Source: Intestinirhabdus alba (lineage in GTDB: Bacteria > Pseudomonadota > Gammaproteobacteria > Enterobacterales > Enterobacteriaceae). Taken from it: a stretch of 64,000 bases of DNA. How positions within the stretch are numbered: the first letter of the stretch is position 1; the number at the start of each line of letters is the position of its first letter. The position numbers were made by a program, and so were the translations under genes. This document shows, piece after piece, positions 53,787 through 63,189 of the stretch. The stretch is taken from assembly GCF_009711095.1 (NCBI RefSeq), contig NZ_WMJZ01000007.1, positions 63,601 to 127,600 on the forward strand, written 5' to 3'. The notes below the pieces were generated by a model. That model did no database searches, was not told the origin of the DNA, and saw only the letters and a list, made by a program, of their open reading frames with translations.

Positions 53787-53814
53787 CCATAACAAAATAT
53801 ACATTACGCGCACC
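53787..53814. other. right dif/Xer site (hybrid)
   Basis: The XerC arm TTACGCGCACC (53804-53814) has 10 of 11 bases of the enteric dif arm and the centre is TATACA. The XerD arm CCATAACAAAA has only 7 of 11 and should come from phage 2. It complements the left site: together the two chromosomal halves rebuild a near-consensus dif. Confidence 0.8.
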
Positions 53815-53930
53815 AATGGTGAGGATGGCAGAATCTGGCGGGAATCGTTGACACTGGCCGTCAAATGGCTACTATCGACAGTGATTCAAAATCATCCGTT
53901 TCTCCAGACGAAACTTACGAGTGCTTTCGT

Positions 53931-54749
53931 TTAATTCGCTTTTTCCATCAGGCTTTTAACCCGGGCAACCATTTTCGTTTCAATACAGGCCCGATCGTCC
54001 CGGCAGCGATTTCTTTCCGCGATCCACAGGCGCTGCTCATTTTTAAGCGCGGCCAGGCTCCCGGTAACCTCAATGCCAGTTTGCTTTGTCTGAAAAACGA
54101 CTATCTCATAGGCTGCCGCAACGCTTCGATCCCATGCGGCCAGGGTGGGAAATTTACAGATAGTCTTTTCAGTAATGTTTCCTGCCTTCTGACAGCTAAA
54201 AGAGGGTTTTTCAGCGACGCCTGGCGATAATTTTTGTAACAGCAATAACGTATTTCCCTGCCAGTTGGTCAGCAGGGTCTGCTTATCCATCATCGTCAGC
54301 CAGTTAGCGATGTTTTCACCCGCAGGCCCCACCATACCGCTGGAACATTCAATTAAAAATGGGACGACATTATTATCGCCCTGCGTTTCGAGCAAATAAT
54401 CCCTTGCCAGATTAATGCGGGTATCATCGCCAAGGGTTAACGCCAGGAGATGGTTCAGCGTTGTTGTCGACTGGGCGATTAATACCGGTTGCTCACAGCC
54501 GGGCTCGCTCAGGTATCTTCCCGTAATCTTCTCGGGTGTCAGCGACATAACGCGGCCGACCAGCAGAGGATCGTCAAAAGGAATCGCCGAGCGACTGGCT
54601 CGCTGACTATCTATATAAACATGCTTCACCTGCCATTCACCGATAAATGTATCAACGTGGACGCGCTCTGCCTGCGCTGCGCCATAATAGAAAAGCCCCG
54701 CCAGTATTAAAGTGCGAAGATTAAAAACCGTTACTGAATACTTCATCAT
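53931..54749 (-). CDS. exported LprI-like (DUF1311) protein
   Basis: This gene encodes about 272 residues from the ATG at 54749 (MMKYSVTVFNLRTL); an ATG 10 codons upstream is less likely. A signal peptide ends at GAAQA. The C-terminal part (about 180-270) carries FSCQKAGNITEKTICKFP, AAWDRSVAAAYE and ERNRCRDDRACIE, the cysteine pattern of the lysozyme-inhibitor LprI-like domain. The N-terminal half is unassigned. Lysozyme inhibition is a family suggestion only. It is the first chromosomal gene right of dif. Confidence 0.7.
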   Translation of the reverse strand: MMKYSVTVFNLRTLILAGLFYYGAAQAERVHVDTFIGEWQVKHVYIDSQRASRSAIPFDDPLLVGRVMSLTPEKITGRYLSEPGCEQPVLIAQSTTTLNHLLALTLGDDTRINLARDYLLETQGDNNVVPFLIECSSGMVGPAGENIANWLTMMDKQTLLTNWQGNTLLLLQKLSPGVAEKPSFSCQKAGNITEKTICKFPTLAAWDRSVAAAYEIVVFQTKQTGIEVTGSLAALKNEQRLWIAERNRCRDDRACIETKMVARVKSLMEKAN

Positions 54750-54890
54750 ATCGTCTTTTCCTTTGAGACAAACATCCATTCCATGTGCACAACCGGCTAT
54801 CTATTCCTGCAAAGCGATACGCCAGCGTTTAACGCACCTTCTCCCCTGCTCTACCCGGTCAGCCGTACCGGCCAGAGCAGGCACTCGCGC

Positions 54891-55229
54891 TTATATCTTT
54901 TCCAGAGCACGAAGATGGCTGACGAAATCACCGTCCGCCCCCGCCGCATTCAGATGATCAAAGTAATCATACCAGCCGCTGGCCTTAATCCCTGCCAACA
55001 GCGCATCGCGAACCTGAGCATCAGGAAAGCACCAGATCCCTAAAAAACGATGCCCGGTGCTATTATCTAATCCCGGTTCTGTTTCAGTCAGCGTGAGGAG
55101 TTCAACGCCCAGGCTGGCTAAGCCCTCCATTGCGCCACCGATACCTTCCAGAAACGATCGGCGTTGTTCGGCGGTCAGCGCTTTCCATTGGGCGTTGGGT
55201 GTATAAAGTTCGATCAGATAGTATGACAT
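54891..55229 (-). CDS. conserved small protein, DUF6616-like
   Basis: This gene encodes 112 residues beginning MSYYLIELYTPNAQWKALT. It looks like a ferredoxin-like alpha/beta dimeric fold protein related to DUF6616; there are no catalytic motifs that I recognise. It lies 83 bp downstream of a marR-type gene in the same direction and is probably controlled by it. Confidence 0.65.
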   Translation of the reverse strand: MSYYLIELYTPNAQWKALTAEQRRSFLEGIGGAMEGLASLGVELLTLTETEPGLDNSTGHRFLGIWCFPDAQVRDALLAGIKASGWYDYFDHLNAAGADGDFVSHLRALEKI

Positions 55230-55312
55230 AAGGTTTTCTCCTTGACCTTAAGTAGCGCGCATAGCGCGTTGAGTAACGCCGGATGGCGTCAGTGAGCAGA
55301 CTTCGCACGGGG

Positions 55313-55807
55313 CTATTGCGCATGGCCGCCCGTGTTACCTGCAATCTTTTCCAGCAGGACGCCCAGTTGCTGACGCTCCCCGGCAGAAAGGTTGCCGAAG
55401 AGGCTGGCAATCCAGCGGCTATGTTGCTCAAACACGGTCCTGGCTACCTGCTTTCCTTTTTCCGTAAGCCGGATACATAGCGCCCGCCGATCGCTGGCGT
55501 TCAGATGTCGCTCAATCAGACCTTCTCGTCCCAGGCCATCCAGCAGGCCCGTAACCGTGGCGCGCGTAACGCCCGCTCGTTCTGCCAGCGCGTTAGGAGC
55601 CAGTCCGTCCGCTGCGGCATCGAGCAGGAACAGAATAACGAAGCGCCCTTCAGACAGGCCATGCGGTGCCAGCAGCGCGGCACAGTCCCGATCGATTGCC
55701 GCAGCCAGTGACAGCGTTTTAAAACATAAGCGGATCCCCTCTACGTCGGGCACGCTCTTTTGCCGGGCCTCCTGAAGAAGCGCGAGATATTTTTGTTCAA
55801 GCTTCAT
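55313..55807 (-). CDS. MarR-family transcriptional regulator
   Basis: This gene encodes 164 residues. The winged helix is seen in LAPNALAERAGVTRATVTGLLDGLGREGLIERH followed by the wing NASDRRALCIRLTEKG. It is probably in an operon with the DUF6616-like gene and may autoregulate. The ligand is unknown. Confidence 0.85.
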   Translation of the reverse strand: MKLEQKYLALLQEARQKSVPDVEGIRLCFKTLSLAAAIDRDCAALLAPHGLSEGRFVILFLLDAAADGLAPNALAERAGVTRATVTGLLDGLGREGLIERHLNASDRRALCIRLTEKGKQVARTVFEQHSRWIASLFGNLSAGERQQLGVLLEKIAGNTGGHAQ

Positions 55808-55977
55808 GCTATCGTCGCCATGTAGTAAGGTGCCTTATTATATGGCGGCATCAATACTCTCTGCAAGCACACTTTTTATCCATGTTCTGCTGAGTCAGAA
55901 ATGTTTACAGCATCACGCTGGTCAACGTCCATGATGGCGGACACCGCCTCCGAAGGGCGTGCACGCCGTCATTTAAT

Positions 55978-56514
55978 TCAGGAGCGAAGCGCATCAGAAT
56001 CGAGAAACTCCGTTTTCTCCTCATGCTCTTCGCTGAGCATGGCGTAATCTACCGGACAGGCCGCTTTCCATGCTGCAATGCTGACAATGTCACCGCTTTT
56101 GGGTCGGGACAACAGCCAGCGTGACAAAAGCCGATCCCGATCGTCCTTCTTCTTGCCCGGCTTCCGTCCGACCCGCTTACCGTCGGCGGGCGATTTATCA
56201 GAGACCGCCAGAATGCGCATCATTAGCTGGCTGCGGCCGCCGCGAATGGGGATCCTGCGCACCTCAAAGGTAATATCGTTACCCTCGTTGCGATGGCAGA
56301 TATAGTGCAGAATGCCGCTGGCGCGCCGCAAATCGATGTGAAACGCCTCGCTAACGTCGCCGCGGGAGAAGGCGCTTCCTCTTAGTAATCCCCACCAGGC
56401 GACGGCCCGATAAAGCGGTAAATCGCCAAGATGACTAATTTCTGGCGGCACGGAAAAATCTTCATGATTATTTTGCTTTCCACTGCGTATATCTGTGAGG
56501 GATTGCTTATTCAT
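55978..56514 (-). CDS. CaiF/GrlA-family transcriptional regulator
   Basis: This gene encodes 178 residues. The region LPLYRAVAWWGLLRGSAFSR and the following DVSEAFHIDLRRASGILHYI is the conserved N-terminal domain of CaiF/GrlA activators. A very basic stretch GKRVGRKPGKKKDDRDR follows. Members of this family control carnitine metabolism, type III secretion and fimbrial genes. No fimbrial operon is adjacent; the nearest large surface gene is the autotransporter about 600 bp away. Confidence 0.75.
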   Translation of the reverse strand: MNKQSLTDIRSGKQNNHEDFSVPPEISHLGDLPLYRAVAWWGLLRGSAFSRGDVSEAFHIDLRRASGILHYICHRNEGNDITFEVRRIPIRGGRSQLMMRILAVSDKSPADGKRVGRKPGKKKDDRDRLLSRWLLSRPKSGDIVSIAAWKAACPVDYAMLSEEHEEKTEFLDSDALRS

Positions 56515-56649
56515 AGAACCGACCCGTTATTAATATTGTTACGAAAAATAAATCCGACGAAAGCTAAGAGCCTGGCCCATCAGGGCTATTTCACTTACCA
56601 TTATTCTGAACCCGGGCAGCGCTCGCACAGGTGGGCCAGGCGTTAAATA

Positions 56650-56853
56650 AATATCCCCGTCATACTTCATTCAAATCGCATGTGCGTTGGCTACGGGTTA
56701 CTCGTCTCATCCATGAGGCTCGCCCTGACGGGCCGCCGCTGCGCGGCATTCAAATCTGCTCCCGACAGATTTGTCGGCCCCCTCCGGGGCCAGCGCTACG
56801 GCGGTTCAAAACACGCTGCGTTTTGTCATGCAACTCGAATTATTTAGGGTATA
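56650..56853. repeat. interspersed palindromic repeat element
   Basis: This element of about 200 bp begins ATATCCCCGTCATACTTCA and ends GCAACTCGAATTATTTAGGG. These ends are the imperfect terminal inverted repeats of a widespread enterobacterial intergenic element (TACCCTAAATAATTCGAGTT type). Internal GC-rich hairpins such as GGCCCCCTCCGGGGCC add to the secondary structure. It has no coding capacity. Confidence 0.6.
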
Positions 56854-56859
56854 AAATGA

Positions 56860-57006
56860 ATGACTAATTTATTACGCAAGAATAAAACACCCTATATGTA
56901 TCACGGCGGCAGAGCGGGAAAGTTTGATCTGGAGCATTGCTTTGCTGAAGCTGAGAAAGGCTTTGTAACGCTGGTTTCTGGCGTTGTTCACGGCGTAAAA
57001 GAGTGA
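56860..57006 (+). CDS. possible 48-residue small protein
   Basis: A short frame reads MTNLLRKNKTPYMYHGGRAG and ends VVHGVKE. It starts right at the end of the palindromic repeat and has no clear ribosome-binding site. It may be a remnant of a larger gene. I do not recognise it. Confidence 0.25.
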   Translation: MTNLLRKNKTPYMYHGGRAGKFDLEHCFAEAEKGFVTLVSGVVHGVKE

Positions 57007-57091
57007 TGCTGACGATGAATTAACACTTTTAGTTAATATTAAAAATGGCCGGTGATGATATTAGCCGCTGCGTAAAAGTAGTCGATAAAAC

Positions 57092-57115
57092 TCCCCCGGT
57101 TTTAACGCCGGGGGA
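57092..57115 (-). terminator. terminator of the autotransporter gene
   Basis: TCCCCCGG and CCGGGGGA form an 8-bp stem 8 nt after the autotransporter stop, followed on the minus strand by GTTTTAT. Confidence 0.8.
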
Positions 57116-57122
57116 AACAGCA

Positions 57123-59996
57123 TCAGAACACAAGTTTAATACCGAGTACGGCCTGAGTATCGCTATAGCCGCTGTCGCCAATCTGCTGGCCGACATTACC
57201 CCACAGATGCAGACGAGTATTCACCTTCGCCTCCACGCCGGCCCGGACTTCAGCGATGTTTCTTGCGCCGTCTACCTTACCTTCGATCTCATTCATTGAA
57301 ACCGCATAGCTGCGCGTATTGTGCAGCCAGTTAGCCTCAACAAAGGGCTGGAACATCCGATCTTTGCCCTCGTCACGCTGGCTGTGGCCGCGCAGCCAGG
57401 CTTTTACCCCCAGGCGGCTTTGCAGGTTACCTTTATCCTGGTCGCGGACCCGCGTGCCGTTCGCCTCCCGCCGATCGTCAGCGGAGACGCCCATCCAGGT
57501 CAGCTGCGCCTGGGGCTGTAGCCAGTAGCTCAGCCGCGCCTGCTCAGCGAGCAGGAAAGCGTGTCCGGCCTCAAGCGAGGCGGTGATCCCACGGGAGCGG
57601 TAGTTTTCCTGCGGCAGGCCGTCGCCCGATACGCTGTTATCAAACCAGTTGTACAGCATCCAGGCGTCAACATAGCTGGCATCTTTATCATCACGGTCAG
57701 CGTACCAGGTGAGATAAAAACCGGCGCTATAGCCGGAAACCGTGCCGTCTGCCCGGTAGCCGGAAATCGAGGAGCGGGTGTTGCTCTGGCTGTTAGCGTA
57801 CCCTGCCATAACCCCTAAATGCCAGCGGTCGTTAAGACCGGCGCTCCACTGCGCCACGTCCCCACCCAATTGCACCACATAGCGATTGCTTTGCGTGCGC
57901 AGCTGACCGGAAGTATCACGAAAACGGGTATGGCCTCCGACGTTACGCAGCCACAGGCTGGTTACCCGCGATTCGCCGGTAACGGGATCGATATATTCCG
58001 TTTCCCCCAGACGATCGTAAAGCCGGGTGTTAAACAGGGTATTGGCGGCAACACTGTTCGCCAGATAAGCCCCCATTTCCGGACGATAAACCGCCTCTTT
58101 GCCGGGTTCAGGCTGCGGAACGGGCACGTCCGGCGTCACGGGATCGGACTGCGGAACCGGCACAGACTCTGGTTGCGGTTCAGGTTGCGGCACAGGCTCT
58201 GATTCTGGCGCTGGATCAGGAGCCGGCTGGGGATCGGGTTCAGGCTGCGGTCCGGGAATCGGCTCTTTTTCAGGATCATCTTCTGCAGGCGTCCATGTAT
58301 TGGTCAGATACCAGTGATTGGAATCGGGTATTTGCGCGGACTCCTCTGTATTCGCCCCGCGCTGTAGCGCATAGTCCCAGGCACCTGCAACCAGCCGCCC
58401 CTGAGCGACGAACTCGCCGTCCGATGCGCCGTCAACGCGCACCACCTGCGCGCCGTTTAAGTCGCTGACGGCGGCGGTGCCCAGCTCGTTAAGCGCTACC
58501 CGGGTTGTCCCTGAAGTACTGCCCTGAACGTGGAGCTGGTTTACCAGCGATTTTTGCTGCGCGCTGTCCTCGGCGGTATTGAGGATCAGCAGCCCGTTAT
58601 CACCCACGTAATCCCCGCTGACGGTAAAAACGCTGCCTGCCAGCGCCAGCGGATCGCGCCCGGCCTTCGGCGTGCCAAAGCTCAGGGTTCCGCCGAGAGT
58701 CAGGGATTTCACGTTCTGGCTGTAGCCGTTAAGATCCAGGGTTCCCTTTTCAGCCACCGAAAAATCCGCATTGCTGCTGAAAGCGCGGCTGCTGCCGGCG
58801 CGCAGCGTCCCGTTGCTGACGGTGGCCCGCCCGCTCCAGTCATTACTACCGCTCAGCAGCGTGGTGCCCGGGCCTTCATGGCTAACCACGCCGTCGCCGC
58901 GGATTTGCGCGCTCAGAGTGTAATCTTCGCTGGTATGGTTGAAGTTGAGTACCGCCAGGCTGTCGTGATTAATTCGGTTACCGAGAAAAATCAGCGGCGT
59001 CTCAATAGAGCCAGCCTGCCGCGCGGCTTCTCCCTGTCTGCCCCCCACGTTAACAATACCAGTACTGCCGGAGCCAATACCAAGCCACAGAAAGCCGTCG
59101 GCTTTAACCCGCCCGCTGTCGCTGACGATCAGCTCTCCTTTCGCATCGTTCTTATCTTCGCTAAACCCGCCGAAAATAAGGCCATTGCCGGTTTCCAGCG
59201 TTGAGCCAGCTCCCTCTACGTTAACCGTGCCGTTGCCCTTGCTCTGGCTCGTGTTGGTATTGCCGACATAGCCGATGTTCATCTGCCCCGCAATGGAAAG
59301 CCGTCCGCCGTCGAGGATATCCAGCCGGCCCACGCCCTTATCACCGACAACGCCAGATGCGGCGGCCACGGAGCTATTTTCACCGGTAATGACCATTGCT
59401 CCCGTCGCACCCTCGTAGAATTCGCCGATGCGCAGCTCTCTGATGCCGGTGATGTAGCTGCCGTCCTCAACCCGCACGCTGCCGTCGCCGTTTTCTGTAC
59501 CGAGCACAAGGTGGGCACCCATTTGCCATCCGGCACCGTGAGTTAAAAGCACCGACCCACGACTCCCCTGGCCAATCGTCCCGGCCTTCGCCCCTATCGT
59601 CCGCCCGTCAACGATCAGATCGCCTTCGGTAACGCTGCCGACGGTCAGCCCGTTAAAGTTATTCCATTCGGCATCGGTGTTCTTATCGGCAGAGAGCGTT
59701 ACCGTAGTCCCCTGATTGATCACCATCCTGCCGTTATCGGGTTTAACGCTGACAGCAGCGAGCTTCTGGCTCTGTCCGACGGCAGCTTTCTGCCTGCCCT
59801 CAGAACACAGCACGGTAGATTCGCTGTCGCAGCGCTGCGTCTCGGCCTGAAGGGTGTCGGGAGCGATCAGCCCGGTGGTTGCCAGTAGCAGACCGGGAAT
59901 AACCGGCAGCGCGGCGTTGTATCTGGCTGAACGGGGTGAAATTAACTGTTTGCCGGGTAAGCGCGTTTTGTTTAAAACCGTTTGAAATTTTTTCAT
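57123..59996 (-). CDS. autotransporter with pectin-lyase-like passenger and beta-barrel
   Basis: This gene encodes 957 residues. An extended signal region precedes a passenger (about 55-590) with AIDA-like repeats such as SVRVEDGSYITGIRELRIG and one autotransporter-associated strand repeat, LLSGSNDWSGRATVSNGTL. A Pro/Glu-rich linker (about 597-660; alternating PEP, PQP, PDP) leads to the C-terminal barrel (about 690-957), which ends GIKLVF with the terminal Phe needed for BAM. It is a type Va secreted or surface-displayed adhesin candidate; the passenger ligand is unknown. It has its own terminator. It is not part of the core Escherichia order here and may be acquired. Confidence 0.88.
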   Translation of the reverse strand: MKKFQTVLNKTRLPGKQLISPRSARYNAALPVIPGLLLATTGLIAPDTLQAETQRCDSESTVLCSEGRQKAAVGQSQKLAAVSVKPDNGRMVINQGTTVTLSADKNTDAEWNNFNGLTVGSVTEGDLIVDGRTIGAKAGTIGQGSRGSVLLTHGAGWQMGAHLVLGTENGDGSVRVEDGSYITGIRELRIGEFYEGATGAMVITGENSSVAAASGVVGDKGVGRLDILDGGRLSIAGQMNIGYVGNTNTSQSKGNGTVNVEGAGSTLETGNGLIFGGFSEDKNDAKGELIVSDSGRVKADGFLWLGIGSGSTGIVNVGGRQGEAARQAGSIETPLIFLGNRINHDSLAVLNFNHTSEDYTLSAQIRGDGVVSHEGPGTTLLSGSNDWSGRATVSNGTLRAGSSRAFSSNADFSVAEKGTLDLNGYSQNVKSLTLGGTLSFGTPKAGRDPLALAGSVFTVSGDYVGDNGLLILNTAEDSAQQKSLVNQLHVQGSTSGTTRVALNELGTAAVSDLNGAQVVRVDGASDGEFVAQGRLVAGAWDYALQRGANTEESAQIPDSNHWYLTNTWTPAEDDPEKEPIPGPQPEPDPQPAPDPAPESEPVPQPEPQPESVPVPQSDPVTPDVPVPQPEPGKEAVYRPEMGAYLANSVAANTLFNTRLYDRLGETEYIDPVTGESRVTSLWLRNVGGHTRFRDTSGQLRTQSNRYVVQLGGDVAQWSAGLNDRWHLGVMAGYANSQSNTRSSISGYRADGTVSGYSAGFYLTWYADRDDKDASYVDAWMLYNWFDNSVSGDGLPQENYRSRGITASLEAGHAFLLAEQARLSYWLQPQAQLTWMGVSADDRREANGTRVRDQDKGNLQSRLGVKAWLRGHSQRDEGKDRMFQPFVEANWLHNTRSYAVSMNEIEGKVDGARNIAEVRAGVEAKVNTRLHLWGNVGQQIGDSGYSDTQAVLGIKLVF

Positions 59997-60291
59997 GGAT
60001 ACGCTCCTGGTTATCGTAAAAACGCTGTTCAGTGATGTCGGCAGCCTCAGCTACGCCGCATAACTGATGTTTTTACGAACGCCGTGAATAAAATTTCAAC
60101 GCTTTTTGACTATAAAAACGCTATAGTTTGAGGATTATCAACGCATCATGCTATGAAATATCGTGATGCTAAAAATAATAATCTGCCGCATTGACAGCTA
60201 ATGGCTGTCGTTCGTTATCTGAAAGGTTACCCTGAATAACAGGACGCTTTTCCCCCTCTTCGGCGATCTTACTCCTCAGTAAGGCGGCTGT

Positions 60292-61206
60292 TCAGGAAAG
60301 CAGATAGTGCTTATCCGGCATCCGTTTCGGCGGAATATTGCTCTCATCGTTCATCTGCAGCAAATCAATCTCAATGGTGTTGCAGATAGCGTCCAGGGGC
60401 AGATCGTTGTTTTCCATGCCAAAGGGATCTTCCAGCTCTTCAGCCAGCGAATCGAGAGAGATAAAGGTGTAAGAAATAAGTACCGAGATAAACGGCGTCA
60501 TATAGTGCAGATCGACCACCAGGCCAAACGGCAGCAGGATGCAGAACAGGTAAACCGTACGGTGCAAAATAAGCGTATAGGCAAACGGCACCGGCGTATT
60601 GGCGATCCGCTCGCAGCCGCCCAGCACGGTGGAGATATCATTTAACCTGTTGTTTAAACTATGAAATAATATATCAGAAAGCTGACCTTCCCGGCGTCGC
60701 GTCGCCAGCCACTCCCCCATAAGCAGCAGAATATGGTTTGCCGGCGAGTTGGAGGCAAAAACGCGCTGCAGGTCGCGCTCGTTCAGGTACTGCGCCAGCA
60801 TTTCCGGCTGCGGCTGACGGCGCAGGGTCATACGCAAACAGTGGGCAAAGGCGATTTGCAGCCTGATAAACTGCCCTGTGCGCTGCTCTTCCGGCAGCAC
60901 CGTTTTAACCTCGCGCAGCAGCGAACGTGAGGTAATCGTCAGCTGGCCCCAGAGCTGCCGCGCCTCAACGTAGCGGGCATAGCAGGCGTTATTGCGAAAG
61001 CCTAAAAAGATGGCGATGGCCACGCCGAGTATGCTGAACGGCGCGAGGGAGAATTTAATGCCCAGCATGGTGTACCAGGGCAGCATAACGATCACGGCGA
61101 TGGAAAATACAAAGTTAAGCAGCAGGCGCGAAAAGGTTTTAACTAATACGGAGCCGTGCCAGACAAAAATCAGGCGGAGCCAGTGTTGTTTAGGGCGAAC
61201 GATCAT
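60292..61206 (-). CDS. yneE: bestrophin-like inner-membrane protein YneE
   Basis: This gene encodes 304 residues from the ATG at 61206 (MIVRPKQHWLRLIFVWHGS), the start and length of E. coli YneE; the open frame runs to 61293. Four hydrophobic helices fit the bestrophin/UPF0187 fold, which forms pentameric anion or cation channels (KpBest of Klebsiella is a member). FLGFRNNACYARYVEAR is the family signature. Confidence 0.92.
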   Translation of the reverse strand: MIVRPKQHWLRLIFVWHGSVLVKTFSRLLLNFVFSIAVIVMLPWYTMLGIKFSLAPFSILGVAIAIFLGFRNNACYARYVEARQLWGQLTITSRSLLREVKTVLPEEQRTGQFIRLQIAFAHCLRMTLRRQPQPEMLAQYLNERDLQRVFASNSPANHILLLMGEWLATRRREGQLSDILFHSLNNRLNDISTVLGGCERIANTPVPFAYTLILHRTVYLFCILLPFGLVVDLHYMTPFISVLISYTFISLDSLAEELEDPFGMENNDLPLDAICNTIEIDLLQMNDESNIPPKRMPDKHYLLS

Positions 61207-61542
61207 GATTATCTTCGAAATGGGAAAGCGCTGCTCATTAAACGTGATCAACTTCAAACTTTCAACCACATTACCCGTACGGCCTTTGCTCATTGTGCCC
61301 TGTCAGGCCGCTGATGCAGCGGAGTTTACGCTTTTTCGGTTTTAAGGCACGCCTTATAGTATGTTGTAACTATTAAAAGGGTACGAGAACAGAATTAGCG
61401 GAGAATGCCCTGCGACATTCTCCACCAATAACCCGGCGGATAAAATCAGCCCCTCGCCCGTCTTGCTAAAACCCGGCAAAACGGGGCACTGACACGCTCA
61501 GTCAGCTTTTGCAGGAGGCTCTCAGCGCCGCCGGGTCGCTCC
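61207..61542. other. yneE-uxaB intergenic region
   Basis: This gap of 336 bp has no gene. GGAGAATG and CATTCTCC at 61400-61423 form a hairpin similar to that after osmC. The yneE promoter should lie between 61206 and about 61380. Confidence 0.45.
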
Positions 61543-62994
61543 TCAGCACAGCGGTTTTACCGCCTCGCGCATACCTTTCTCCAGAATCGCGTTCAGGTCG
61601 GCGGTTACCTGGTCCACCAGCCCGGCGACCTGGGTCAGATCCTGCTCCCAGTGCTCTTTCACGGACAGGACGGCGGCGACCAGCGCCCTGGTGTCTATCT
61701 GATGGTCGCGATGCTGGCTCCACAGCTGCTGGTAGCGTTCGATCCAGTGGGCGTCGTCCTGCACCGGATATGCTTCACCGCCGCGTTCGCCGCGATAGAA
61801 GGCAATCAGCGCCGCCAGGGCGAAGGTCAGACGCGCCGGAAGCGCGCCTTTCGCCTTCTGCCCCGCCAGCAGCTGCGGCAGAATACGGGTGCGGAACTTG
61901 GTCATCCCGTTCAGGGCTATCGACAGCAGCTGATGCTTGATGTACGGATTGCGGAAACGGCCGGTCACCGCGCTGGCGAAGGAGACCAGCTCGTCGCGCG
62001 GCAGATCGAGTACCGGAATAATCTCTTCGTGAATCGCCTTCTCAACAAACGCGCAGATCTCCGCATCGTTCATCGACTCGCCAACCGTATCCAGCCCCGC
62101 CTGGAACGCCACCGGCACCAGCGCGGTATGGGCACCGTTGAGGATCGCCACCTTACGCTCTTTATAGGGCTTGATATCGTCAACGATCAGCACGTTGAGC
62201 GGATAGTTGTCGAGACGCAGCTCGGCGGCCAGCGTTTTCGGCCCCTGAATCACAAACAGATAGAAATGTTCGGCGGTATCGAGGAAGGCGTCATGATAGC
62301 CCAGTTCGGCCTCCAGCCCGGCAACTTCGTCACGCGGATAGCCGGTCACGATGCGGTCCACCAGCGTGGAGCAGAAGGCGTTCGCCTGATCCAGCCACCC
62401 GATAAAGGCCTCCGGCAGCGCCCACTCGCGGGCATAGCGCAGCACCAGCTCGCGCAGGGCGTCGCCGTTATAATCAATCAGCTCGCAGGGAATGATAATC
62501 CAGCCCTTGTCCTGCGCGCCGTTGAAGTGGCTGTAGCGTTCAAACAGCAGCCGGGTCAGCTTCGCCGGATAGCTGACCGCCGGGGCGTCTTCAAACTTAT
62601 CGCCGGCATGATAGCTGATACCCGCTTCGGTGGTATTAGAGAAGACAAAGCGCATTTCCGGATTGTGCGCCAGTTTCAGGAACTCATCGTAATTATCGTA
62701 GACGCTGATTTCACGGTTAACGGAGCGAATCAGCCGCGCATCGCTGACCGCTTCACCCTTCTCATTGAGACCGCGAATAATGGTGGTGTAAAGGCCATCC
62801 TGGGTACTGAGCGAAGGGGGAAAATCGCTCTTGATAGGACGCACAATAACCACCCCGGAGTTCAAATCGGTATGCTCATTCAGCAGATCTACCTGCCAGT
62901 CAACAAAGGCGCGCAGGAAGTTTCCTTCACCAAACTGAATGATACGTTCAGGATAGTGGGCACCGGGAAAATCGCGACGGTTTAGAGTTTTCAC
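61543..62994 (-). CDS. uxaB: tagaturonate reductase (altronate oxidoreductase)
   Basis: This gene encodes 483 residues starting [20 protein letters not shown], the UxaB length. It reduces tagaturonate to altronate with NADH in galacturonate catabolism. [16 protein letters not shown] forms the N-terminal NAD-binding part; [11 protein letters not shown] and a mannitol-dehydrogenase-type C-terminal domain follow. A strong palindrome 29 nt upstream suggests control by ExuR/UxuR. Confidence 0.96.
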   Translation of the reverse strand: MKTLNRRDFPGAHYPERIIQFGEGNFLRAFVDWQVDLLNEHTDLNSGVVIVRPIKSDFPPSLSTQDGLYTTIIRGLNEKGEAVSDARLIRSVNREISVYDNYDEFLKLAHNPEMRFVFSNTTEAGISYHAGDKFEDAPAVSYPAKLTRLLFERYSHFNGAQDKGWIIIPCELIDYNGDALRELVLRYAREWALPEAFIGWLDQANAFCSTLVDRIVTGYPRDEVAGLEAELGYHDAFLDTAEHFYLFVIQGPKTLAAELRLDNYPLNVLIVDDIKPYKERKVAILNGAHTALVPVAFQAGLDTVGESMNDAEICAFVEKAIHEEIIPVLDLPRDELVSFASAVTGRFRNPYIKHQLLSIALNGMTKFRTRILPQLLAGQKAKGALPARLTFALAALIAFYRGERGGEAYPVQDDAHWIERYQQLWSQHRDHQIDTRALVAAVLSVKEHWEQDLTQVAGLVDQVTADLNAILEKGMREAVKPLC

Positions 62995-63022
62995 AATGGG
63001 TTCCCTTTTTAATTAGTCATAC

Positions 63023-63048
63023 AACCTGTTGGATTGGTCCAACAGGTT
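63023..63048. promoter_or_regulatory. palindromic operator upstream of uxaB
   Basis: AACCTGTTGGA and TCCAACAGGTT form a perfect 11-bp inverted repeat with a TTGG spacer. The ATTGGTCCAA core resembles ExuR/UxuR (GntR-family) sites, and uxaB belongs to the ExuR regulon in E. coli. Confidence 0.75.
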
Positions 63049-63189
63049 AACAAACTTTATGACCATGAACCCCTGTTTTGATCAATTCGCGGCAATAATT
63101 TCCGCAGACTTGTCGGAATCCGGCGCAGCGCTTAACGCTTTTTCAGCCACTTATCAACGCTGAAGGCAAGTTTCCCTTGTCGCGCGTCG

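Larger units (their letters stand above)
49483..53803 (+). mobile_element. gokushovirus prophage 2 integrated at dif
   Basis: This second complete genome of about 4.32 kb has the same gene order as unit 1 but is clearly a different virus. Rep, capsid protrusion, pilot and intergenic sequences differ throughout. It lies head to tail with unit 1 and ends at the right Xer site. All frames are intact. The pair is therefore a heterotypic tandem, not a duplication. Confidence 0.9.

Noticed and set aside
45149..53803. The two prophages as a recent tandem duplication.
   Set aside because: They differ at many codons, in the capsid protrusion, and in intergenic elements, so they are separate viruses.
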